DNA of 64,000 bases, from the NCBI GenBank assembly GCA_037447335.1, contig JBBIGV010000009.1:13269-77268 (forward strand), in the 5' to 3' direction. The translations under genes and the position numbers were made by a program. Below are positions 26,905 through 36,600 of this stretch, piece by piece. Positions within the stretch are counted from its first letter, which is position 1, and every line of letters starts with the position of its first letter. The notes under the pieces were generated by a model that saw only the letters and a program-made list of their open reading frames with translations, ran no database searches and was not told the origin of the DNA. Source of the DNA: JBBIGV01 sp037447335 (GTDB taxonomy: Bacteria; Bacteroidota; Ignavibacteria; Ignavibacteriales; Ignavibacteriaceae).

Positions 26905-28800
26905 TTATGTTTCATTCCAGACAACCGGTTTAATGAACATCTCGTGCCAGATTTCAAAAGTTAACAAACTGAATAAAATTCTTTTATGATCTTCCTTTTT
27001 ATTCTGGTGCTCATCAAGCATTTTTCTGATTGGCAGAGGATTAAGAAATGTTCTGCATGCAGATCCTTCGCTTAAAAGTTTATCTTCTACCGATTTTCTC
27101 ATTTCAGATTGAAACCATTCGTCAACAGGAATTGCAAACCCTACTTTTTTTCTTTTAATGAGGTCGTCCGATAACCACTTTGAAGCTGCTTTTTTCAAAA
27201 GGTACTTTTGTGTCAACCCTTTTATCTTTAATGAAGGCGGGATAGATTCGACAAAATTCATTAATTCAAGGTCAAGAAAGGGAACACGTGCTTCAAGCGA
27301 AACAGCCATAGACATCTTATCGCCGTAGGTCAATAAATTATCAGATAAAGAAAAGCGGGAGTCAATGTAAAGCATCTGGCTTAAACCATCCAGTCCGGCA
27401 ACATCATCCTGCCAGATTTTAATAGAATCAATTATCTCATTATTCCCGTTTGCCTGAAAACTATTCTGAAGCAGTTCTTTTTTTAATTCATGGTTAATTG
27501 TATTGTAAACATGAAACATTCTTTGCACGGGGTCTTGTATGCCCAGTGAACGAACAGCACGCTTTAATCTTTCGTTTCTTGGAAGCCGTTCGATCAGAGG
27601 TGCAACAATAGTTTGTCTGAGAAACGCAGGAATAAGCCGGTAAACAGAACCATATCGTTCACCAAGATGGCGCGGATATCCGGCAAACGGTTCATCTGCA
27701 CCCTGACCGGTTAACACTACAGTTACGTGCTGCCTGGCCAGCTTACAAATTAAATAGAATGCGAGTGTTGAAGTTGTTGCAACGGGTTCTTCAAGATGCC
27801 ATATTGAGTGAGGAAGAAGATCTTCGTAATCTTTCGATGATACAACTGCTTCGAAGTGATTGCTTCCAATACTTTTTGCTACTTCACGAGCTATGTGTAA
27901 TTCATTAAACTCATAATCACCTTCAAATCCTACCGTAAAAGTTTTGATTTGCTCGCCGGATAGTTCTGTCATAATCTTTACAAGAGTTGATGAATCAACC
28001 CCGCCGCTAAGCATTGCACCCAAAGGTACATCAGATATCATTTGGCGTTTTACAGCCTGAACGATTCTTTCGCGAAGTTCTTCGATTAGTTCATTCTCTT
28101 TGAATGCATAATTTAATTTTGGAGGCTTCTTATAAAATCTTTGTACTTTAAATCCATTTTCAGAACAAATTAATGCAAAACCGGGTGGAAGTTTTTTTAT
28201 TCCTTTAAAAGCTGTACTTGGAGAGGGGACGTAAGTAAGAGTCAGGAAATCACTTAATGCCTGCAGGTCAACTTCACGTTTAACTTGTGAAAAATGTAAA
28301 ATTGATTTAAGCTCGCTTCCGAAAACAATTGATTTATCACTTGCCCGGTAATAAAGCGGTTTTATTCCGAATGGATCACGGGCAAGAATAAGCTGCCGGT
28401 TATTCGAATCCCAAAGTGCAAATCCATACATTCCATTAAGTTTGCTGAAGGCGTCCATTCCCCATTGTTCATAAGCATGAATAATTGTTTCTGTGTCGGA
28501 ATTTGTCTTAAATGTGTGACCAAGCGATGTAAGTTCTGAACGAAGGTCAGGGAAATTATATATCTCACCATTAAAAGCAATCCAAACCGAACCGTTTTCG
28601 TTGCACATTGGCTGATGACCTGTAGAAAGATCAATAATAGATAACCTTCTGAATCCGAGGAATAAACCTGCCTTGTCAAAGAAGTATGAACCTTCATCAT
28701 CCGGTCCCCGATGAATAATAGAATTCTTCATCTTTTCAGAAAGATGCCTATCAACGGGTTCTTTTGATTTGTAATTGTATATGCCGGTAATTCCGCACAT
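26905..28800 (-). CDS. asnB: Asparagine synthase-type glutamine amidotransferase (glycan-locus type)
   Basis: Protein of 631 residues. The N-terminal Ntn-type glutaminase begins MCGITGIYN, so Cys2 is the nucleophile after Met removal, with SIIHRGPDDEG, RRLSIIDLSTGHQPM, AFNGEIYNF and NSDTETIIHAY. The C-terminal ATP-pyrophosphatase domain has VPLGAMLSGGVDSSTLV and LTGQGADEPFAGYPRH (usually GxGGDE, here GQGADE). Length and sequence match the amidotransferases found in capsule and exosortase-type polysaccharide loci rather than primary AsnB. In such loci they are thought to convert a sugar carboxylate into an amide. Five bases separate it from the upstream toroid gene. Confidence 0.92.
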   Translation of the reverse strand: MCGITGIYNYKSKEPVDRHLSEKMKNSIIHRGPDDEGSYFFDKAGLFLGFRRLSIIDLSTGHQPMCNENGSVWIAFNGEIYNFPDLRSELTSLGHTFKTNSDTETIIHAYEQWGMDAFSKLNGMYGFALWDSNNRQLILARDPFGIKPLYYRASDKSIVFGSELKSILHFSQVKREVDLQALSDFLTLTYVPSPSTAFKGIKKLPPGFALICSENGFKVQRFYKKPPKLNYAFKENELIEELRERIVQAVKRQMISDVPLGAMLSGGVDSSTLVKIMTELSGEQIKTFTVGFEGDYEFNELHIAREVAKSIGSNHFEAVVSSKDYEDLLPHSIWHLEEPVATTSTLAFYLICKLARQHVTVVLTGQGADEPFAGYPRHLGERYGSVYRLIPAFLRQTIVAPLIERLPRNERLKRAVRSLGIQDPVQRMFHVYNTINHELKKELLQNSFQANGNNEIIDSIKIWQDDVAGLDGLSQMLYIDSRFSLSDNLLTYGDKMSMAVSLEARVPFLDLELMNFVESIPPSLKIKGLTQKYLLKKAASKWLSDDLIKRKKVGFAIPVDEWFQSEMRKSVEDKLLSEGSACRTFLNPLPIRKMLDEHQNKKEDHKRILFSLLTFEIWHEMFIKPVVWNET

Positions 28801-28805
28801 TGTCT

Positions 28806-30080
28806 TTATCCTGTTTGAATGGTTTTAATTTTATACAGCCACAATGCAAGACTTCTGAACAATTGTGCCTGCCCCCATCTGAGATAGGGAACATTATTCC
28901 AACCAGCCAATAGTTTTCGTGTCCTGAAGTAACCTTTTTTGGTTTGCCAGTTTTCTGCCAAATCATCAAGCTGAGATTTCAGAATTTTTTTGGAAGAGTT
29001 TTTTGAGCTGTCATAAATCAAAAGTAAGTTTAACGATTCAGCATAATCATAAAGTTCTTGTTTATAGACTGTTAGCCTTTGTGCTTTTGCAAATGGTTTT
29101 GGTAAGCCTTTTTCATTTAAGAGGTTATTTAAGTAGAAGTTCATTCCTTTTTCGATAACCGGCTTAAGATTTTTATCGGCTGTCAGTTTTTCAATCTTGA
29201 TAAGATTTTTTAAAACGAAGCAGGTATGAAAGTGGTCAATAAAAGGATCGGTACCATCCGCTGCATAAAACCACGAGCCATCCTGCCTCTGGGCGTTAAT
29301 TACAAAGTTTAGATTATTCTGAGCAGTCTCAGCATAACCTGCAACACCAAACTTTTCTGCAGCATCTATTAAGGTAAATGCCCTGTATGCGCTGGCATTA
29401 ACAACAAACCGGATTTTACCGACAATATTGGCTGCGGGTACATAAGAACATGCTGCAGAGTTCTCATCTGCTTTTTCTTCAGCATAATCTTCTGAAACGT
29501 GGTCGGCTACAGATTTCATTACATCTTTCCATTTTTGGTTTCCGTCAATTTCATAAATATCACGGAATGCTTCATAACCATAAGGAGTATTTGTAATAAG
29601 AGGAGTAAACTTTTTTATTATACCACTGTTTGTCATCCAGTCAAATGGATAACCCCACCCGGTGTTTACGAAGCCCGGGCATTTTTGCTTTAATAATTCA
29701 TCTAAGAAGTGAACTGCAATATTATAAAATTCTTCTTTACCGGTTGCTTTATAAAGATAAGCATAACCCATAGCAAAGTGTGCATCAGCCATTGGAAAGC
29801 GCTGGCGATGCATAAAAAGCTTTCTTGCTGATGGGGTAAAAGCATCCATTAATACGAACGGGGATGCAAGGAGAGTTCCGAGGAAAGGTTTTTTATAGTA
29901 AAGTAATTTTGATTTTTGTCCGATGCCGGTTGCCCAAAAATCATATTGGTCTTGTGAAGTCTCGCCATAGGACGTGAGCCAGTTATGAAACCGTTGAATC
30001 ATACCCGAAATTTTCGTGTAGGATTCATCGGTAATTTTATTCTCATTCTGTAAGGGCAATATGTTAGTGTAGTTGGTCAA
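28806..30080 (-). CDS. Alpha/alpha-toroid protein of a polysaccharide locus (function unknown)
   Basis: Protein of 424 residues made of helical hairpins with repeated aromatic motifs: FVNTGWGYPFDWMTNSGII, NTPYGYEAFRDIYEIDGN, INAQRQDGSWFYA and FIDHFHTCFVLKNL. This looks like the (alpha/alpha)6 toroid of terpenoid cyclases, glycoside hydrolase-like and C5-epimerase-like proteins. There is no signal peptide. It is packed between the amidotransferase and a CE4-like gene with gaps of five and one bases, so it is a dedicated part of the glycan operon. A hydrolase, lyase or epimerase role is possible but no catalytic residues can be named. Confidence 0.7.
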   Translation of the reverse strand: MTNYTNILPLQNENKITDESYTKISGMIQRFHNWLTSYGETSQDQYDFWATGIGQKSKLLYYKKPFLGTLLASPFVLMDAFTPSARKLFMHRQRFPMADAHFAMGYAYLYKATGKEEFYNIAVHFLDELLKQKCPGFVNTGWGYPFDWMTNSGIIKKFTPLITNTPYGYEAFRDIYEIDGNQKWKDVMKSVADHVSEDYAEEKADENSAACSYVPAANIVGKIRFVVNASAYRAFTLIDAAEKFGVAGYAETAQNNLNFVINAQRQDGSWFYAADGTDPFIDHFHTCFVLKNLIKIEKLTADKNLKPVIEKGMNFYLNNLLNEKGLPKPFAKAQRLTVYKQELYDYAESLNLLLIYDSSKNSSKKILKSQLDDLAENWQTKKGYFRTRKLLAGWNNVPYLRWGQAQLFRSLALWLYKIKTIQTG

Positions 30081-30081
30081 T

Positions 30082-31188
30082 TTAATTTTCCGAATAAGGA
30101 TTCAAACGATAATCATTTAAGTTGAAATCTGTAAAATCTGCAAAGAAATATATATCAGAATTATTTCTTACATATTCAAGAAATGGTTTTAGTTGTTTTT
30201 CATTGATCTTTGTGAAAATCTTGGAATGACCAATTAACACTACGGGAACTTTTTTATCGAAATCCGAATATTTTTTTTCTATACGCTTCAAGCCTGCAAT
30301 TAATTGTTTCCCGGTGCATTGATTGAAGTCCATTTTCCAGGCATGTTTATCTGAAAACAAAGAAACTATTTTAGTAAATACTGATTTTTTTTCTTCAGCT
30401 TTATTCGCTGAATTTTCATTTAAATCTGCGGGTTCATACTTTTGATCCGGATGCATTTTTTCGAGTATCAGCCGGAATATTCTGTTGGGTGAAAGGAAAG
30501 CAAAAATGTTCCTGTTTTCACTGTAAATCGGAAACTCGAGCAACTTTCCTTGTTTATCATATTTACATACATCGGTGTGATCAACTGTCCATGGTATTGC
30601 ATCGTTAAACGCATCAGTATAATCGAAAGTGACTCTGCCGGTTCTCTTCCCGTATTTAAAGACAGATGTATCAATAGCGATAGTGTTACTTACCAGCGCT
30701 TTAACAATGTTTGCTGAAGGATGCATTGACCAGTTGGCAGCCCGGAATGCAAAGCAGGTATAATCGGGTTTTACCGGTTTAAGCAACTCTTCGAGAAAAT
30801 TTTTTCCCGCTTTAACAAGTTCATTTAATCTTTCAAACGGAAGATCAGCAATGCTGTATTCTTCCCAGTTCTGATTCCATTTCCCGTTGATGTTTCTGGC
30901 ATTAAAGTAAGAAGGATGAATATGAAGCTGAACATCATGCCCGGATTTAACAGCAGTTTTTAATTGAGTGGTAATTTCTTCGTAATGAAACTCATCGTTA
31001 CCGGTTTCCTGAAAATGTTCACCGAAGCGGATTATCTCACCAATATCAGCCATAATAGTCAGCTTTGCGCCATACTGATTAAATAACTGCATCATTCTAT
31101 CAGTCGGTTCAACCATAAGATCTTTTGGTGAGCCTTCACCATTGCCGTGAATTTCGTAGTCTGAAGTAAATACAATTCCGAATTTCAT
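30082..31188 (-). CDS. CE4-superfamily polysaccharide deacetylase-like protein
   Basis: Protein of 368 residues starting at the ATG one base after the upstream stop (MKFGIVFTSDYEIHG); an earlier in-frame start would overlap that gene by about 60 bases. FTSDYEIHG replaces the usual TFDDG, DVQLHIHPSYF provides the His residues and FRAANWSMHPS is the later motif. This variant matches WalW-like deacetylase relatives found in polysaccharide loci. A positively charged insert of about 60 residues (near 265-320) is not part of the barrel. Whether it is catalytic is uncertain because the metal-site spacing is non-standard. Confidence 0.75.
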   Translation of the reverse strand: MKFGIVFTSDYEIHGNGEGSPKDLMVEPTDRMMQLFNQYGAKLTIMADIGEIIRFGEHFQETGNDEFHYEEITTQLKTAVKSGHDVQLHIHPSYFNARNINGKWNQNWEEYSIADLPFERLNELVKAGKNFLEELLKPVKPDYTCFAFRAANWSMHPSANIVKALVSNTIAIDTSVFKYGKRTGRVTFDYTDAFNDAIPWTVDHTDVCKYDKQGKLLEFPIYSENRNIFAFLSPNRIFRLILEKMHPDQKYEPADLNENSANKAEEKKSVFTKIVSLFSDKHAWKMDFNQCTGKQLIAGLKRIEKKYSDFDKKVPVVLIGHSKIFTKINEKQLKPFLEYVRNNSDIYFFADFTDFNLNDYRLNPYSEN

Positions 31189-31189
31189 A

Positions 31190-32260
31190 TTATGCTTTCT
31201 TTCCGTTTGCCATAAATTCAATTTCATTAAGGATAGCCTGCATGGTTTCACTGCTGCCTGTTGAAGCGGAAGAAATTTTATTCCTTTTTATCAGTTTGAT
31301 TTTTGAATATATGTCGTCGTTATTTTTAATCAGTATAAGTTTGCCGGTTTGCTCGAGAAATTTATCTACGTTTCCGATTTTACCGCCGAAGGTACTATAA
31401 GCGGGCACATCAAGTGCTGCAGCTTCACGTATCATAGTTCCGCCGCCGCTTATTACCAGGTCAGAATGCCAGATAAGGTTGAGTCCATCAACAACTTTAT
31501 CAGGAATCATGATTTTACCATTTGTAAAAAAAACTTCCCATTTATTCCTGATTTCTGCTGCCTGTTCGTTTGTACGTGGAAGAATAAACATCTTACTATT
31601 TTCCTCAGCCAAAACATGCTTCATTACTTCATTGAACAGTTCATCGCTCTTTTCTGTATGATAGTGTGCTGATGTTGCTGGTGGTCTTATAGTAACAACA
31701 AGATCATCATCATTAAAATCCAGAATATTCTTAATTGAACTATCGGGCACAAAGCAGGAAGCATATACGTATTCCTTAATGCCCGGATACTTGGAAACTC
31801 TTTTAGCAAATGGTAAAAAGCTTTCTGCTTTAACTACTTCCGGTATCATAAATAAATCTGCTTTAATAAAAGGAACTCCCTGTCCAAACTCGTAGTCCAT
31901 TGCCAGGATTGCCGGTATACGCAGTGATGAAGCCGCAATTAACTGAGCGCGTGAGCCATGCGATAATGATAAATCAGGTTTGTTTCGGATTGCAAAGGGC
32001 AGCAGCTGCAAAGTCCGCAGCAGAACTCCGGCATATTTCATTAATTTATTTTTGCCGAAATGTTTCCCGATTTTCTTATATGTCATTTTATTTAAATCAC
32101 AAAGTTGAATAACCTGGGCGTAATCCCTGGCAGTTAAAACTACCTCGTATCCTTTTTCTTCAAGTATTTTTATTATCGGTTTAAAAAAAAGCACGTGCGG
32201 CGAGTTTTCAAAATCAATCCAGATTCTGACTTTCTTTTTATTTTCCGGAAACACTTCCAT
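31190..32260 (-). CDS. DUF354 family protein (GT-B/UDP-GlcNAc 2-epimerase-like fold)
   Basis: Protein of 356 residues with the DUF354 opening VRIWIDFENSPHVLFFKPIIKILEEKGYEVVLTARDY, LSLSHGSRAQLIAASSLRIPAI and a C-terminal LVISGGGTMIREAAALDVPAYSTFGG. The last motif is shared with UDP-GlcNAc 2-epimerases and MurG-like enzymes and binds nucleotide sugars. DUF354 genes are common in archaeal and bacterial glycan loci, but their reaction is not settled. One base separates it from the deacetylase-like gene downstream, and 380 non-coding bases lie upstream, so it may begin a sub-operon. Confidence 0.88.
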   Translation of the reverse strand: MEVFPENKKKVRIWIDFENSPHVLFFKPIIKILEEKGYEVVLTARDYAQVIQLCDLNKMTYKKIGKHFGKNKLMKYAGVLLRTLQLLPFAIRNKPDLSLSHGSRAQLIAASSLRIPAILAMDYEFGQGVPFIKADLFMIPEVVKAESFLPFAKRVSKYPGIKEYVYASCFVPDSSIKNILDFNDDDLVVTIRPPATSAHYHTEKSDELFNEVMKHVLAEENSKMFILPRTNEQAAEIRNKWEVFFTNGKIMIPDKVVDGLNLIWHSDLVISGGGTMIREAAALDVPAYSTFGGKIGNVDKFLEQTGKLILIKNNDDIYSKIKLIKRNKISSASTGSSETMQAILNEIEFMANGKKA

Positions 32261-32640
32261 CTTTATAATGATTAAATGATAACTGTAGAACAGGGAAATA
32301 GTGAGCTAAAGCTCTGCGGCGTGTATTCCCTTAAGTAAAATATTTTTACCAACTAGAACAAAAATTATGCCCTGCGAAAATTTACTAAAACGAGGTTTAA
32401 TTCAGAAATTGACTGGTTTCTGATTAAAATTTGAGATGATTGTCCCGCTATGTTCCAAATGTCTTTACTGCATTTTACAGATGAGAATTTAAGAAATTAT
32501 TCAAGAAAGAATTATCAACTCAGCTTAAGCATGTATTCTACCTTAATTAATTCAGCATTCAAAAAACTTAACGAGTATTTATTCATGGCAAATTCAAAAA
32601 GACATCAGAACAAACCTTGCCTATGATGAGTTACTGATAC
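32261..32640. other. 380-bp non-coding gap inside the glycan locus
   Basis: No credible gene is present. It separates the CE4 gene at 32.6-33.6 kb from the DUF354 gene, both on the minus strand, and is the longest gap within the co-directional run apart from its head. TCAGAAA and TTTCTGA (32402-32408 and 32417-32423) make a short AT-rich hairpin without a T run. It most likely carries a promoter for the downstream sub-operon. Confidence 0.4.
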
Positions 32641-33558
32641 TCATCTGTTGAAATGAAAATTTTTAAAGAATATTGCCAGTTCTTTTGGTAATACGTGCCA
32701 GTACTGATTTTCATATCTGGTACGAACATAATCAAGAAACTGCAAATAGAATTCTTTCGGAAATTCCTGGTAAGATTTTTTACCACTGCCAAAGTAAATA
32801 TAATCCGGATGCACATTTATAAGTGCCACGCCGCCGTTTTCTGCGATCCAATCAAGTTTCTTTTTCCAGATTTCGATACCGGGTTCATTCATAGTTATAA
32901 ATAATGTAAAATCCTGAACCAACGTATACGGCAATTCGACATAACCGTTTCCAACGCCGTTGCCATCGACCCAGAAAGGAAATATAGTTCCCACACCATC
33001 CGATTGCGGTTCAAACGGGTCAGTATCGAAGGTTGAAGCGTCATAAAGAATATTAAGATGCCGCAGCCATTCCAGGTTATGGTGCATAGCAGGGGAACGG
33101 AATCCATCGGCATTCCATTCTGTTATGTAGTTATTTATTTTTTTCGCTCGTCTTAAAAACTCTTCTTTTGAACTATATAATTTACCATCGTGGTTTAAGC
33201 CATGCACACCAACTTCAAAACCGTTTTCAACAATATATTTCCTTAAATCCGGATCAACAAAGTATCGTTCCGGAACGAAATTAAAAGATGATTTAAAGCC
33301 AAGTTCTTTTTCAAGAAGGAGTAAATGTTTACATTTATCGTGTCCTCCTTGTAATTCAACATCGTGGGTAAGTATAAATGCAAATTTTTTCCCATCTGGC
33401 CATCCTCTCCATCCATCAGGCGCTGATGCGGATGAAGGTAAGATAGGCCAAACATCAGTATATTTTTTACGCTGGTATTTTACTAATTGCCTGCGCAGGA
33501 GTATCTGAAGTTTCCGGGGAATTAACGGTTTAAATATATAAAATAGTTTTTGCAGCAT
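32641..33558 (-). CDS. Polysaccharide deacetylase-like protein (CE4 superfamily, HDVE type)
   Basis: Protein of 305 residues. KFAFILTHDVELQGGHDK supplies the first acidic motif (HDVE instead of FDDG), FEVGVHGLNHDGKLY the His-x3-His metal site, and GFRSPAMHHNLEWL the catalytic arginine motif. ALINVHPDYIYFG near the C-terminus supplies the last histidine. These are the features of a CE4 subfamily that is common in cell-surface glycan loci. There is no signal peptide. It lies 112 bases downstream of the terminal NRPS gene and may be the last gene of that transcription unit, so it could act on the same product. The substrate is unknown. Confidence 0.85.
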   Translation of the reverse strand: MLQKLFYIFKPLIPRKLQILLRRQLVKYQRKKYTDVWPILPSSASAPDGWRGWPDGKKFAFILTHDVELQGGHDKCKHLLLLEKELGFKSSFNFVPERYFVDPDLRKYIVENGFEVGVHGLNHDGKLYSSKEEFLRRAKKINNYITEWNADGFRSPAMHHNLEWLRHLNILYDASTFDTDPFEPQSDGVGTIFPFWVDGNGVGNGYVELPYTLVQDFTLFITMNEPGIEIWKKKLDWIAENGGVALINVHPDYIYFGSGKKSYQEFPKEFYLQFLDYVRTRYENQYWHVLPKELAIFFKNFHFNR

Positions 33559-33670
33559 TTATAAAATCAGTAATTCAAGTTTATCTTAATCAAATCAGGT
33601 AATACTCAGAACCGGAAAATAAAAAAGGATTGATAAGATTCTGCTTAAAAATATTCAGTACGGTTCTTTA

Positions 33671-36600
33671 TTAACCTGTTTCTTTAACAAGCACTTCTTT
33701 TTCTTTACCGTTTGACAGAGCACGATCTATTTCATCCTGCAGTTGTGCAGCGAGTGTGTTTACGTAAGGTTCAACCATCATTCCGCGCGGACTAACAGTA
33801 ATATTTTTTAACTTAACACCTTTACCAGCATATTTCCCCCATCCATAATAAATGTCAAGGAGACCGGCAAAATTCTTTTTAGGTTTAAATAGAGTGATAT
33901 CGCCATCAAAAACTAAAGGGGTATACTCAGCTTGGGCTTTATCATTTATTTCGTCTATCTTTAAATGGTGGTATGTTAATCCGTTTCCTATATTCATCTT
34001 CTTTTTAATTTTTGATATAGATACGTCAATACTTACTTTTAACCTGCTTAGTTCAGTATTAAATTTTTCCTTAAAGAATTTAATTCTTCCTTCAGATTTA
34101 CTTGAAAGAAGATTTTCAATATGGAAAAGAATATTCTGCATTTTGTGATAAAGTCTTAAATATTTCGGAAAATCGTCAGGTATTTCCTGTATATTATAAG
34201 TCTCAAACATTGCCAGCAGAGCAACTTCTTCATTGTTTGCTTTTAATTGCTGTGCAATTTCAAATGCTATTGTACCACCAAGGCAGTAACCACCAAGTAA
34301 GTAAGGACCTTCCGGCTGAACGGACTTAATTTCTTTGATATAATTGGAAGCCATTATTTCAAACCTGGTTTGTAATTCTTTAGACCCATCAAGTCCTTCA
34401 GATTGTAAACCATAAACCGGTTGATCCGGCGAAAGGTGATGAGCAAGTTCACGGTAAAGCAGAACATTTCCTTCTGCTCCGTGGATAAGGAATAACGGCG
34501 GCTTTGAACCCTGAGGTTTTATCGGAACCAAAGAAGACCACGATGGTTTCCAGTTATCCTGTCGTAAGATTGCTGCAAGTCCTTCAATTGTTGGAGCCTG
34601 GAAAAGTGTTGCTAAAGGAAGGTTTTTTCCGAGTGATTTTTCTATATGGGCAAAAAGTTTTGCAGCAAGCAATGAGTGCCCGCCAATTTCAAAAAAATTA
34701 TCTTTAACGCCAATTTTCTTTAGCCCAAGTATTTTTTTCCAGACCGCCGTAAGCTGAATTTCCAATTCGTCTCTGGCTTCTATGTAATCTGTTTCGGGTT
34801 CAATTGAAGCGGTATCGGGATCGGGTAATGCTTTGCGATCAATTTTGCCATTTGGCGTAAGCGGAAAATTTTCAAGAAATACAAAGAAAGACGGGATCAT
34901 ATAATCGGGTAGTTTCTCTTTAATGTGTTCCCGTAAATCAGAAGCTGTAAGATCTGTTCCCGGTTCGGGGATAATATATGCAACAAGCCTCGAATCACCA
35001 CCCGATATCTGCCGTGCAGTTACAACAACCTGTTTCACATTAGTATGTGTTGAAATAATATTTTCAATTTCACCAAGTTCGATTCTGAAACCACGAACTT
35101 TCACCTGGAAATCGAGCCTGCCAAGAAATTCAATGCTGCCAACGGTTAAAAATCTTGCAAGGTCCCCGGTTTTGTACATTCGAGCGTCAGATACATTTCT
35201 GAATGGGTTATTAATGAATTTTTCCTTCGTAAGCTCAGGTTTTTTGAAATAACCCCTTGCTAGTCCCTCTCCACCAATGTGAAGTTCGCCAGGAACTCCG
35301 ATGGGAACGGGTTGAAGATTCTTATCTAAGATGTAAAACTGAGTATTTGCAATTGGAGGTCCTATTACTACAGGACCGGAAGTATTAGTGATCTTGCTTA
35401 CAGCCGACCAAATTGTTGTTTCTGTCGGGCCGTACATGTTCCAAAGTTCGCCGCCTCTTTCTATTAATTGATTAGCAAGGTCACGTGGAAGGGCTTCGCC
35501 TCCGCACATCATTTTAAGTTTAACCTGGTCATTCCATCCGGCTTCAATTAACAATCTCCATGTTGAAGGTGTTGCCTGCATTGCAGTAACTTTCCTTTTC
35601 ACCAATCTATCAAGAAGCAGTTTTCCGTCAAACGTAACTTCTTTTGGAACTATTATTACCCGTGCACCAACAATGATAGGAAGGAAGAGTTCAAGAACTG
35701 CAATATCGAATGACAAAGTTGTAACAGAAAGTAATCTATCGTCTTTTGTTAATCCTGGCTCTTTAAGCATAGATAGTAAAAAGTTAACTACAGGTCTGTG
35801 CGGAATCTGAACGCCTTTGGGTTTTCCTGTAGACCCGGAGGTGTAAATTACATAAGCCAGGTTTAGGGTATCAATTTCATTTGTCGGATTTTGATCACTT
35901 TCTTTTTCAATCGCATCCCAGTCGGCATCAATACAGATGATTTTTTTGTCATAAGCAGGGAAGATGTCCAGTAAATTTGTATGAGTTATGAGTACCGAAG
36001 CCTCAGAATCTTCCAGCATGTATGCAATTCTATCCTGCGGGAAGAAAGGGTCTATTGGAACATAAGCACCTCCGGCTTTAAGTATACCGAGAAGTGAAAC
36101 CATCATATCAAGCGACGTGTTAACACATAGCCCAACCAGTTTATCTTTTCCGACGCCATATTTTTTAAGATAGTGAGCAAGCTTATTTGCTTTTGCATTT
36201 AATTGTTTGTAAGAAATTTTTTCGCCCTCAAATTCCGCTGCAATACGATCCGGGTAAATTTCTCCTTGCTCTTCAAAAAGATTATGTATGTATTTATGAG
36301 GCGGGTAGTCAACATCAGTTTTGTTCCATTCATCCACAAGCAAAGGTCTTTCAGCATCAGTAAGCATCTTAAAGTTTGAAACTTTTGCGTCCGGATTATT
36401 CAGGATTGAATCAATCAAAGTGAACAAATGCCCGCATAGTCGTTTAATAGTTTCAACCTTATAAATCTCTGATTTATATTCGATAAATCCTGAAATTTTT
36501 TTCTTATCATCCTCAAGTTCCAGAGTAATGTCGAATCTTGAGGTTCCCATATCAACAGGAAGTCTTTTTGCCATTAGGTCGCCAATGTGAAGGTGCTGTT

